This document shows positions 44,517 to 52,513 of a DNA stretch of 64,000 nucleotides, in pieces. A model generated the notes under the pieces. It was given only the letters and a program-made list of their open reading frames with translations, made no database searches and was not told the DNA's origin. A program made the position numbers and the translations under genes. The stretch is taken from contig NZ_JAGJBY010000002.1 in assembly GCF_020010905.1 (NCBI RefSeq), positions 1,922,001 through 1,986,000 on the forward strand, given 5' to 3'. Source of the DNA: Streptomyces acidiscabies. Lineage in GTDB: Bacteria > Actinomycetota > Actinomycetes > Streptomycetales > Streptomycetaceae. Position 1 is the stretch's first letter. Each line of letters opens with the position of its first letter.

Positions 44517-46186
44517 CGCGAACCCTCCTCGGCCTCGGCGCGACGCGTGGCGGCGGCCGGCACGGCCCTCGGGGCGCCCTCGGAGAGCGCGTCGGGCAGG
44601 ACCACGGTGAACTCCGCGCCACCGCCCTCCGCCTCGCCCACGGAGGCCCTGCCGCCCTGCCGCTCGGCGAGCCTGCGCACCAGCGAGAGCCCGATGCCTC
44701 GGCGCCCGTGCGCGGGAGGCCTCTTGGTGGACCAGCCCTCCGTGAACACCACCTCGCGCTTGTCCGCCGGGATCCCCGGGCCGGTGTCCCGCACCCGCAG
44801 CACGGCCGTACGTCCCTCCGCGCGCAACTCGACCTCCACGCGCGCGTGCGTGGTGCCCGCGACGGCGTCCAGCGCGTTGTCGACCAGGTTGCCCACGATC
44901 GTCACCAGCCCCCTGGGGTCGACCAGCAGGTCCGGGAGCCGGGTCGCGTCGGACACCTTCAGGGCGACGCCGCGCTCCGCCGCCACCGTCGCCTTGCCGA
45001 CCAGCAGCGCCGCCAGCAAGGGGTCGTGGATCCGCTCGGCGACCTCCTCGGCGGTGGCCCGGTGATCGCCGACCACTTCGCCCACGAACTCCACCGCCTC
45101 CTCGTACATCTCCAGCTCCAGCAGTCCCAGCAGGGTGTGCATCCGGTTGGCGTGCTCGTGGTCCAGCGCGCGCAGGGCGTCGATCAGCCCGCGCGTGGAG
45201 TCGAGCTCCCGGCCCAGCTGCTCCAGCTCGGTGCGGTCGCGCAGGGTGGCGACGGCGCCGCCGTCGTCCGTCGGCATCCGGTTGGTGACCAGCACGCGCG
45301 GGCCGCGCACGGTGAGCAGGTCCGTACCGGTCACCCGGCCGGCCAGGACGTCCGCCGTACGGCCCGCGCCGAGCGCGTCGTCGGGGGAGCGGCCCACCGC
45401 CTCGTCGCCGATGCCCAGCAGGCGCTGCGCCTCGTCGTTGAGGAGCCGTACGCGGCCCGCGCGGTCCAGCGCCACGACGCCCTCCCGGATGCCGTGCAGC
45501 ATCGCCTCACGCTCCGCCAGCAGCGCCGAGATGTCCGAGAAGGCCAGATCACGCGTCTGCCGATGGACCCGGCGCGAGATCAGCCAGGCCGCCAGCGCGC
45601 CCACCGCGAGGGCGCCACCCGCGTACGCGAACAGCCCCGGGATCGCGTGGATCAGGCGGGCGCGGACGCTGTCGTACTCGATGCCGACCGACACCGCCCC
45701 GACGATGTGCCCCTCGGCGTCCCTCAAGGGCACCTTCCCGCGTGCGGAGCGGCCCAGTGTGCCCTCGTCGATCTCCATCACTGCCCGGCCCGCCAGCGCC
45801 TTGTGCGGGTCCGTGGAGACCACGCCACCGATCTGGTCCGGGTCCCGGTGCGACCAGCGGACGCCGGCCCTGTTCATCACGACGACGTACTCGGCTCCGC
45901 TCGCCCTGCGGATCCGCTCCGCCTCCCGCTGCACCGGGCCGTCCACCGACGGCGTGCTGGTCTTCAGGTCCTCCGCGAGCTGCGGCATCGCCGCTGTGGT
46001 CTGCGCGATCGCCAGCGCGCGGCGCATCGCCTGGTCGTCGAGCTGGTCGCTGAGCGGCGCGAGGAACAGGCCCGTCGCGAGCACCACCACGCCTGCCGCG
46101 ATCGACAGCTGCATCAGCAGGATCTGCGAGAAGGCGCGCCGGGGGAGGCCGAGGCGCAGGCGACGGGCGGGGGGAGCGGGGCTCAT
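44513..46186 (-). CDS. CitA/DcuS-type sensor histidine kinase
   Basis: 557 residues from ATG 46186. Helix at about 21-45, extracytoplasmic PAS/Cache sensor 46-183, second helix about 184-206, cytoplasmic PAS about 225-325, then the SPOB-like dimerisation segment HEHANRMHTLLGLLEL with His343 as probable phospho-site, and HATPase (NLVDNALDAV, DTGPGIP). This fold senses citrate, malate or similar acids. The upstream spacer holds a tandem 9-bp repeat array. Two-gene operon with the regulator. Confidence 0.92.
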   Translation of the reverse strand: MSPAPPARRLRLGLPRRAFSQILLMQLSIAAGVVVLATGLFLAPLSDQLDDQAMRRALAIAQTTAAMPQLAEDLKTSTPSVDGPVQREAERIRRASGAEYVVVMNRAGVRWSHRDPDQIGGVVSTDPHKALAGRAVMEIDEGTLGRSARGKVPLRDAEGHIVGAVSVGIEYDSVRARLIHAIPGLFAYAGGALAVGALAAWLISRRVHRQTRDLAFSDISALLAEREAMLHGIREGVVALDRAGRVRLLNDEAQRLLGIGDEAVGRSPDDALGAGRTADVLAGRVTGTDLLTVRGPRVLVTNRMPTDDGGAVATLRDRTELEQLGRELDSTRGLIDALRALDHEHANRMHTLLGLLELEMYEEAVEFVGEVVGDHRATAEEVAERIHDPLLAALLVGKATVAAERGVALKVSDATRLPDLLVDPRGLVTIVGNLVDNALDAVAGTTHARVEVELRAEGRTAVLRVRDTGPGIPADKREVVFTEGWSTKRPPAHGRRGIGLSLVRRLAERQGGRASVGEAEGGGAEFTVVLPDALSEGAPRAVPAAATRRAEAEEGSR

Positions 46187-46311
46187 GCATTGACGGTACG
46201 TGGACGGGGTGGGGGCGCTGTAGGGGTGTGGCGGGGATCTCTTGACCGGGGGTGGATGGGGTTGAGCGAGGGATGAGGGGAGGGGGTTAGGTGGATCAGG
46301 TGCATCGGCGG

Positions 46312-46366
46312 GTCAACTGTTGACGGAAACATTGACCATCTTGATGACCTTGACCAAGTTGATCGA
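46312..46366. promoter_or_regulatory. Tandem 9-bp TTGA(C/T) array upstream of the CitA-like operon
   Basis: GTCAACTGTTGAC (46312-46324) is a perfect palindrome. Then TTGA recurs at 46332, 46341, 46350 and 46359, exactly 9 bp apart: ATTGACCAT, CTTGATGAC, CTTGACCAA, GTTGATCGA. More TTGA copies lie at 46190, 46242 and 46262. The spacer 46187-46381 is otherwise empty. Confidence 0.7.
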
Positions 46367-46381
46367 TATCTTGCCGCCGTG

Positions 46382-47329
46382 TCAGCTCGCCAGCGCCGCC
46401 CCCGCCGTCGTCCGCTCCCGCACCTCCACGACGTCCATCCGCGCCGGAGTCCCCAGAACGGACGCCCCGCAGCTCTCCGGCCGGGCCGGCAGCGGATTGC
46501 TCTGGGTGACGACGACCTGCCAGCGCCGGCCGTCGGTGTGGGCGACGGTGACCTCCCAGTGCGGCGCTTCGCCCGCCGTGCGGACGACGCCCAGTGCCTC
46601 GGCGGCGTACTCGCCGACGGCCGTACGGACGGCGAGTTCGGCCGCCTGGCCGGGCCGCTCCCAGGCGGAGCACCCCCGGCACCCGTCGACCACGATCCGG
46701 CCCTCCCGGGCGGCGTGGAGGACGTTCTTGACGGTGTGGGCCTCCGCGCGCCCGTACGCGTAGCCGTAGGGCAGGACGAGCACCGTGGGGGAGAAGCGAT
46801 GTCCACCCAGATGGGTGACCTCCCAGACGCCCGGTACGTCGGAGGCGGTCAGCTCGGCGGCGAGGGGACGGCCGAGGAGGGCGCAGCAGCGGTCGCGCTT
46901 GCCGTTCGTGCACACCAGGGCGAGCGGGTCGCCCGTGTGGGGGCGACCGCCGAGGACGGTGTCGAACGTGCGGTGGTCGCCCCGGCCCAGGGCGGCGAGG
47001 TCGAGGTCCAGGAGCTGCCGGGGGTCCTGGGTGGCGGCGGTGCGCAGCCACACCCCGCCGGGCACGGTGTGGGCGGCGAAGACCCGGCGCAGGGGCGGGG
47101 CGCCGAAGTCGGCGTGGCGTCCGGGGCGGCGGATGAGCGCGACACGGACGCCGGTGCCCTTGGCGGCCCTCTCCAGGGCGCGGCCGAGCTGCCGGTCCAG
47201 GTGGCTCTCGGTGAGCGCCTTGGCGCCCCAGGGGCCGGGCTGTTCCAGCAGGAGCCAGGTCGTCGCCGTGGCCGCGGTCCCGGAGAAGGGCTCGTCGAGA
47301 TCCCGCGCGACAGTCGTGCACGTACTCAC
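46382..47329 (-). CDS. Sucrase/ferredoxin-like (Suc_Fer-like) protein
   Basis: 315 residues from GTG 47329. That start is chosen because the iron box with its embedded TAGGCT sits directly upstream and no Shine-Dalgarno exists; ATG 47392 is the alternative. C-terminal thioredoxin-like ferredoxin fold with CTNGKRDRCCA and a second pair in DGCRGCSAW, suited to a 2Fe-2S cluster or thiol redox. Family function is unclear in spite of the name. Predicted to be derepressed when iron is low, so it may serve siderophore reduction or iron release. Confidence 0.85.
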   Translation of the reverse strand: MSTCTTVARDLDEPFSGTAATATTWLLLEQPGPWGAKALTESHLDRQLGRALERAAKGTGVRVALIRRPGRHADFGAPPLRRVFAAHTVPGGVWLRTAATQDPRQLLDLDLAALGRGDHRTFDTVLGGRPHTGDPLALVCTNGKRDRCCALLGRPLAAELTASDVPGVWEVTHLGGHRFSPTVLVLPYGYAYGRAEAHTVKNVLHAAREGRIVVDGCRGCSAWERPGQAAELAVRTAVGEYAAEALGVVRTAGEAPHWEVTVAHTDGRRWQVVVTQSNPLPARPESCGASVLGTPARMDVVEVRERTTAGAALAS

Positions 47330-47348
47330 AGAGGTGAGCCTAACCTGA
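47330..47348 (-). promoter_or_regulatory. Iron box (DmdR/IdeR site)
   Basis: On the minus strand TCAGGTTAGGCTCACCTCT matches 16 of 19 bases of the actinobacterial iron box TTAGGTTAGGCTCACCTAA. It touches the start codon of the Suc_Fer-like gene and overlaps a likely -10 (TAGGCT), giving a leaderless, iron-repressed promoter. Confidence 0.8.
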
Positions 47349-47424
47349 CTTGGCGCAGGGTGACTTGTCGACGGCGGTGTGTCCTGATCCATGCGGGTTT
47401 TCGGGGGTGCCCGGATCCGCCGTT

Positions 47425-48723
47425 TTACACAGAGTGGCCGTGCGGTGCGTGTCCGTGGTCCACGGGGAGCGGCTGGGGCGGCTTCGGGCCCACGTAGAGG
47501 CCGCTCGGGCGCATCCTGAGGGGGCGTTCGCCGTACTCCTCCAGCGCGTGCGCGATCCAGCCCGCCGTACGGGCCACGGCGAAGATCGCCTCGCCGGCCG
47601 TCGCGGGCATGCCGAAGGAGTGGGTCATGGCAGCGAGGGCGAGGTCGACGTTGGCGTGCAAGGGGGCGTGGCGCGCGGTGGTGGCCACGACGTCCCGGGC
47701 CGCCGCGAGGGCGGGGTACGCGTCCGGGATGTCCGCCAGGAGCGCGAACAGCGCACCCGCGCGCGGGTCCTCGCCGACGTAGAGGCGGTGGCCCAGGCCC
47801 GGGATGCGCCGTCCCGCGCGCAGTTCCTCGGCGATCACCGGTCCCGCGTCGCCCTGTTCCAGGACCTCGTCCAGCAGCCGGTGGGCGAGACCGCTGGCCG
47901 CGCCGTGCAACGGGCCCTCGACGACGCCCAGGCCCGCCGAGACGGCCGCGTACGGATGCGCGCGGGCCGACGCCGCGACCCGGACGGCGAGCGTCGAGGC
48001 GGCCAGGTCGTGGTCGGCCAGGAGACCGAGTGCCGTGTCCAGGGCGTTCAGTGACGCCTCGTCGGGCGTGCGCATGGTCAGTCGCGCCCACAGGCGCCGC
48101 ACCAGAGGGCCCTCGTCCCGGTGGCCCGGGTGACGTGGGGGCAGGGCCGCGACCAGGGTCGGGATCAGGGTCCGGCCGGTGCCGACGACCGCCTGCGCGG
48201 ACAGGTCGAAGCGCAGGGGGTCCACGACGGCCGCCGCGACGGCCGCGGCCCGCAACCGGTCGGCGGGGCCGGTGTGTTCGGGCAGCGCGCGGGCCGCTCG
48301 ACGGGCCGCCTTCAGGGACTCCTCCGGCGCGGTGAACGTCGCTCCCGCGCGCAGTTCACCGGTCCACAGCCACTCCGCGACCTCTTCGTAGGAGTGCACG
48401 CCGGCCAGTTCGACCGCGTCCACGCCCCGGAAGAAGTACCGGTCGCCGTCGATGTACGTGAGACGCGTGCGTACGGCCGGTTCGCTCCCGGTGCCCGGGC
48501 TTCCGGCGCTCTCGCGTCTGTTGCGGCGCGCCAGGGCCTCCACCTCGGAGGGGTCGAAGGTGCTGCTCCGGCTGCCGGGGACGCGTCGGCTGCTGAGCTG
48601 GCCGCGGCTGACGTACGCGTACACCGTCTCGGGCTTCACGCCCAGCAGTTCGGAGGCCTCCTTCGTGGTCAGACGGCGTTCGGGGTGGCCGGGGGCGGGT
48701 TCCTGGTCGCGCATGGGGGTCAC
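47425..48723 (-). CDS. Citrate synthase-like protein with N-terminal MerR/BldC-like DNA-binding domain
   Basis: 432 residues from GTG 48723 (ATG 48714 also possible; neither has a Shine-Dalgarno). Residues about 16-66 form an excisionase/MerR winged helix: LTTKEASELLGVKPETVYAY, then SRGQLSSRRVPGSRSS and FDPSEVEALARR. The rest is a citrate synthase fold with GPLHGAAS, GLGHRLY and NVDLALA keeping the two His and the Asp of the active site. The combination suggests an enzyme or enzyme-derived sensor that binds DNA. Ends in a His-rich tail (DHGHAPHGH). Divergent from a stand-alone citrate synthase with shared motif-rich promoter DNA. Confidence 0.9.
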   Translation of the reverse strand: MTPMRDQEPAPGHPERRLTTKEASELLGVKPETVYAYVSRGQLSSRRVPGSRSSTFDPSEVEALARRNRRESAGSPGTGSEPAVRTRLTYIDGDRYFFRGVDAVELAGVHSYEEVAEWLWTGELRAGATFTAPEESLKAARRAARALPEHTGPADRLRAAAVAAAVVDPLRFDLSAQAVVGTGRTLIPTLVAALPPRHPGHRDEGPLVRRLWARLTMRTPDEASLNALDTALGLLADHDLAASTLAVRVAASARAHPYAAVSAGLGVVEGPLHGAASGLAHRLLDEVLEQGDAGPVIAEELRAGRRIPGLGHRLYVGEDPRAGALFALLADIPDAYPALAAARDVVATTARHAPLHANVDLALAAMTHSFGMPATAGEAIFAVARTAGWIAHALEEYGERPLRMRPSGLYVGPKPPQPLPVDHGHAPHGHSV

Positions 48724-48741
48724 CGTATCCGGATGAAAGAC

Positions 48742-48812
48742 ATGTTGATTAGATCAATATTGACAGTGATTTAGTCAATGATGGACAGTCTAATCAAGTT
48801 CATCAAGCTCAA
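48742..48812. promoter_or_regulatory. AT-rich operator region between divergent citrate synthase genes
   Basis: TTGATTAGATCAA (48745-48757) is an inverted repeat; ATTGAC (48759-48764) and GTCAAT (48774-48779) form another. ATCAAGTTC and ATCAAGCTC start 9 bp apart at 48793 and 48802. Read on the minus strand from 48807, CTTGATGAACTTGAT matches CTTGATGACCTTGAC of the array at 46340 in 13 of 15 bases. Confidence 0.7.
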
Positions 48813-48823
48813 GGAGGGAAATC

Positions 48824-49993
48824 ATGTCGGTCAACAGGTCCACCACGTCCTTCGTCGACGTCCCGCGCGGACTCGCCGGTGTCGTGGTCACCGACACCCG
48901 GGTCGGCGACGTGCGCGGCGTCGAGGGCTTCTACCACTACCGCCAGTACTCCGCCGTCGACCTCGCGCAGACCCGCTCCTTCGAGGACGTCTGGCACCTC
49001 CTGGTCCACGGCGAACTCCCCGACCCCGTACGGGCATCCGCCTTCGCCGCCGGGACGGCCGCGCTGCGGGCGCTGCCGGCCGAGGTGAGCGCGGTCCTGC
49101 CCGCCGTCGCCGCGTCGGGCGCGGGTGGTGTCGGGCCGCTCGCCGGGATGCGGACGGCGCTGTCGCTGCTGGGTGCGGTCAAGGGGTTCCGGCCGGTGTA
49201 CGACATCGACGCCGGGCAGCGGCGCAGGGACACGCTGGTGGCAGCCGCCGCCGTGCCCACGCTGCTCACCGCGCTGTACCGGCTGGGGAAGGGGCTCGAA
49301 CCGGTCGAGCCGAGGCAGGACCTGTCGTACGCGGCGAACTACCTGTACATGTTGACCGGCGTCGAGCCCGATCAACATAAAGCGCGGGCCGTCGAGCAAT
49401 ACTTGATCTCCACCATTGACCACGGCTTCAACGCGTCAACATTCACGGCGCGCGTCATCGCATCAACAGGTGCGGACGTCGCCGCCTGTCTCGTCGGTGC
49501 CGTCGGCGCGCTCTCCGGCCCCCTGCACGGCGGGGCGCCCAGCCGGGCCCTCGACACCCTGGACGCGATCGGCACCCCCGATCGCATTGATCCCTGGATC
49601 CGGGAGCATGTACTGGCCGGCGACCGGATCATGGGATTCGGTCACGCCGTCTACCGCACCGAGGACCCCCGCTCCCGGATGCTCCGCGAGATCGCCCAGC
49701 GCTTCGGCGGCCCGCGCGTCGCCTTCGCGGTCGAGGTCGAACGCCAGGTCGAGGCGATCCTGGCCGAACTGAAGCCCGGCCGCGAACTCCACACCAACGT
49801 GGAGTTCTACGCGGGCGTCGTCATGGAACTCTGCGGCCTCCCCCGCGAGATGTTCACCCCGACCTTCGCCGCGGCCCGCGCCATCGGCTGGAGCGCGAAC
49901 ATCCTGGAACAGTCCCAGGACTCGAAGATCATCCGTCCGGCGGCACGGTATGTTGGCCCCGAGGCGCCGGTCGCGGTGCCTCTCGCGAGCTGA
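48824..49993 (+). CDS. Citrate synthase family enzyme
   Basis: 389 residues; AAGGAGGG is well placed before ATG 48824. Type I dimer-size citrate synthase with His235 (GPLHGGAP) and His274 (GFGHAVYR); the usual catalytic Asp is Glu327 (NVEFYAGVV), which I recall is common in the mycobacterial CitA/methylcitrate group. It should condense acetyl- or propionyl-CoA with oxaloacetate in the cytoplasm. Residues about 176-220 use codons rare in this genome (TCA, ACA, CAA, AAA, TTG), matching a cluster of TTGA/TCAA motifs. Divergent from the HTH-citrate synthase. Confidence 0.92.
   Translation: MSVNRSTTSFVDVPRGLAGVVVTDTRVGDVRGVEGFYHYRQYSAVDLAQTRSFEDVWHLLVHGELPDPVRASAFAAGTAALRALPAEVSAVLPAVAASGAGGVGPLAGMRTALSLLGAVKGFRPVYDIDAGQRRRDTLVAAAAVPTLLTALYRLGKGLEPVEPRQDLSYAANYLYMLTGVEPDQHKARAVEQYLISTIDHGFNASTFTARVIASTGADVAACLVGAVGALSGPLHGGAPSRALDTLDAIGTPDRIDPWIREHVLAGDRIMGFGHAVYRTEDPRSRMLREIAQRFGGPRVAFAVEVERQVEAILAELKPGRELHTNVEFYAGVVMELCGLPREMFTPTFAAARAIGWSANILEQSQDSKIIRPAARYVGPEAPVAVPLAS
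49350..49466. promoter_or_regulatory. Intragenic TGTTGA(C/T) motif cluster
   Basis: Within the citrate synthase gene: TTGA at 49352, 49403, 49416; TCAA at 49372, 49428, 49436, 49463; and TTGA again at 49587. Four copies fit TGTTGA(C/T) in either orientation. They coincide with rare synonymous codons. Confidence 0.5.
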
Positions 49994-50002
49994 GGGGCGC
50001 TC

Positions 50003-50035
50003 AAGTCCCCTTCTTCGCAAGGGACTTCGAGTTTT
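50003..50035 (+). terminator. Citrate synthase terminator with T tract
   Basis: AAGTCCCCTT (50003-50012) pairs with AAGGGACTT (50019-50027) with one bulge, followed by GTTTT. One of the few hairpins here with a T run. Confidence 0.8.
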
Positions 50036-50241
50036 CGGTGCCGGCCGGACGGATCCGGTGAATTTCCCGGGTCCTGCGGAGTAGCCTGCGCGGCGGGGGC
50101 GGGCGGAGTGGGTATCTTGTCCTGGCCCAACCCTTCGGCGCTCACGCCTGCGCTCGGAGGGGCCATTCCAACCGCTACCGCGGCCGTTTCGGAGGGCACA
50201 GTCACCCCTCCAATCAGGTCATGAGAAGGCGGTACGTTTTC

Positions 50242-50478
50242 GTGAAGATCGTGCGACGTGTCGGGGCGTCCCCCAGGGAACGCGGCAGCACCACAGGGCA
50301 GACCTGCCCCGACATCTTCGAGCTCAGCAACGGCGACTTCGCCGTGATCGGGCGCGAAGCGACCGAGGAACTCGACCGCGAGCTGCCCTCGGACGCCGCA
50401 CGAGCCGACTACGAGCGGATCGTCGTCATCACGCGCGAGACGCTCGTCCGCGCCAAGCACGACATCCCCGACGCCTGA
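50242..50478 (+). CDS. Small conserved hypothetical protein
   Basis: 78 residues if GTG 50242 is the start (AGAAGGCGG about 12 bases upstream); ATG 50221 would give 85. Sequence contains RGSTTGQTCPDIFELSNGDFAVIG followed by an acidic helix; split at TGQTCPDIFEL and NGDFAVIG these are the most conserved-looking parts. A single Cys, no membrane segment, no recognised domain. Streptomyces genomes carry many paralogues of this type, often beside regulatory genes, as I recall. Function unknown. Confidence 0.7.
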   Translation: MKIVRRVGASPRERGSTTGQTCPDIFELSNGDFAVIGREATEELDRELPSDAARADYERIVVITRETLVRAKHDIPDA

Positions 50479-50559
50479 CGGGCGCCCCCTCGCCCAGTCC
50501 GAGCGTCCGAGGCCCGGAGCCGATGCGGGGCCGGGCCTTGTGGCGCCCCTCCGGCGGCC

Positions 50560-51069
50560 TCACGCCGCATCCTCCGGAGGCGGATCACCGACGACCCACC
50601 ACTCGTCCGTGTCGGCGTCGTCGAGATCGTGGATCAGGTCGTCCAGCATCCGCCCGAGGATGTACTCCTCGGAGGAGTCCGGGAGGCTCTTGCGGTGGTG
50701 GCGGGTGGCCTCCCAGTACTCGCGGAAGACCTTGTTGCGGCACATCACGCGCAGATGCCCGTACAGCTCCGCGCGGGAGAGAGCGCCGATCCGGTAGAAG
50801 TACAGGTTGTTGACGTACAGGGCGTTGGCGAAGAGGAACTGCCGCTGTTTGTCGAGCGGTACGTCGGATTCGTAGGTGTCCAGGACGGCCGCGAGGGCGG
50901 GGTCGTCCATGGCCTTGCAGAGCAGGTCGAAGGAGAGTCGATGCTGTTCGGTGAGGGCGGCTCGCCTGCGATGGCCGGCACCCGGCACACCGAGGGAGTC
51001 GAGGGTGACCGAGAACTTCTGCTTCGCGGCCGAAACGATCCTGTGTATCCCTGCACTCTGTGTGGCCAT
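50560..51069 (-). CDS. DUF6082-like protein
   Basis: 169 residues from ATG 51069; the frame stays open to 51252 but without a better start. Predicted all-helical: LSFDLLCKAMDDPALAAVL, FLFANALYVNNLYFYRIGAL and LYGHLRVMCRNKVFREYWE are the core. These features fit the DUF6082 group common in actinomycetes; no function is established. Acidic C-terminus. Single gene, convergent with the small gene before it. Confidence 0.7.
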   Translation of the reverse strand: MATQSAGIHRIVSAAKQKFSVTLDSLGVPGAGHRRRAALTEQHRLSFDLLCKAMDDPALAAVLDTYESDVPLDKQRQFLFANALYVNNLYFYRIGALSRAELYGHLRVMCRNKVFREYWEATRHHRKSLPDSSEEYILGRMLDDLIHDLDDADTDEWWVVGDPPPEDAA

Positions 51070-51388
51070 GTCAACCCCCGGTCCAGGCGGCCGTGCGCCG
51101 GTCGTCGGGGTGCGGGTGTGGTGACGGGGACCGGCGAGCGGTGGGCGGCGCTTGCCGTCTCCCAGAGTGCCGAGCGGCTCTGATCGGCGGGGAGGCGGAG
51201 AGGAGGCGCACGGAAGGAAGCGAGGGTCGCACACCCCGGCGCCTTGCCTCACGTCTGCCCCGGACAGGGAGCTAACAATCGTTCACTTCGCGGCGATTAT
51301 CCCGGCTCGTATCCTGAGGTGGCAGTCATTCCTCGGCCGTGCTCCGGAGTGTGAACCGGCGCACGCACAGGCGCGAAAGAGGTCGTAC

Positions 51389-52513
51389 GTGGCGCAGGGC
51401 GGCACCCCGCAGCAGATCCCGGTCGTCGTGCTCGCCGGATTCCTCGGCTCCGGCAAGACGACGTTGCTCAACCACCTGCTGCACCGCAGCAGGGGCAGCA
51501 GGATCGGCGCGATCGTCAACGACTTCGGGGCGATCGAGATCGACGCCATGGCCGTCGCGGGCGCCCTCGGCGACTCCACGGTCTCCCTCGGCAACGGCTG
51601 CCTGTGCTGCGCGGTCGACGCGAGCGAACTGGACTCCTACCTGGAGCGCCTGGCCGCGCCCGCCGTCGGTGTCGACGTCATCGTCATCGAGGCGAGCGGC
51701 CTCGCCGAACCGGGTGAACTCGTCCGGATGATCCTCGCGAGCGAGCACCCCGCGATCGAGTACGGCGGACTCGTCGAGGTCGTCGACGCCGCCGAGTTCG
51801 ACGGCACGCGCGTGAAGCACCCCGAGATCGACCGGCACATCGGCCTCGCGGACCTCGTCGTCGTCAACAAGCTGGACCGCGCGGACGACGGGGAACGTGT
51901 GCTCGGGCTCGTTCGTTCACTGGCCGGGAGCGCGGCCGTCGTACCCGCCCGCTACGGCCGCGTCGACCCGGAGTTCCTCTTCGACTGCCGGCCGAGCGAG
52001 GAGCGGATCGGGCAGCTCTCCTTCGACGACCTGCACCGGCACGAGGACCACGAGGACCACGAGGACGGGGACGGCGCAGGCCACGCCGAGCACCTGCACG
52101 CGGCGTACGACAGCCTCTCCTTCACCGCGGACGCGCCGCTGGACCCGCGGCGCCTGATGGCGTTCCTGGACGGCCGCTCCGAGGGCCTGTACCGGATCAA
52201 GGGGTACGTCGACTTCGGGCCGAGCGACCCCCTCAACCGGTATGCCGTGCACGCGGTCGGACGGTTCCTCAGGTTCGTCCCGGAGCCCTGGGAAGAGCGC
52301 GAGGAGCGCCGTACGCGGCTTGTCCTGATCGGCGCGGGGATCGACCGGGAGGCGCTCGGGAAAGAGCTGCACGCGTGCGTGCAGGACGCCCCACAGGCCG
52401 ACGAGCGCGGCATGTGGGGCGTCCTGAGGTACGTACGCGACCCGGAGGCCGAGCGGGAAGCCCCCGAGGACGTCACCGACGACATCCCCGAGGACCTGCC
52501 CGACGAGGGCTAG
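51389..52513 (+). CDS. COG0523/CobW-family metal GTPase
   Basis: 374 residues from GTG 51389 (GAAAGAGG upstream); the longer open frame upstream crosses the likely promoter. Walker A GFLGSGKT (17-24), metal motif GCLCC (70-74), NKLD and a CobW_C domain. A His/Asp/Glu-rich loop (HRHEDHEDHEDGDGAGHAEH, about residues 217-236) can bind metal. G3E GTPases insert or traffic Zn, Ni, Co or Fe. No Zur box found, so the metal is open. Its TAG stop shares four bases with the parC stop on the other strand. Confidence 0.9.
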   Translation: MAQGGTPQQIPVVVLAGFLGSGKTTLLNHLLHRSRGSRIGAIVNDFGAIEIDAMAVAGALGDSTVSLGNGCLCCAVDASELDSYLERLAAPAVGVDVIVIEASGLAEPGELVRMILASEHPAIEYGGLVEVVDAAEFDGTRVKHPEIDRHIGLADLVVVNKLDRADDGERVLGLVRSLAGSAAVVPARYGRVDPEFLFDCRPSEERIGQLSFDDLHRHEDHEDHEDGDGAGHAEHLHAAYDSLSFTADAPLDPRRLMAFLDGRSEGLYRIKGYVDFGPSDPLNRYAVHAVGRFLRFVPEPWEEREERRTRLVLIGAGIDREALGKELHACVQDAPQADERGMWGVLRYVRDPEAEREAPEDVTDDIPEDLPDEG

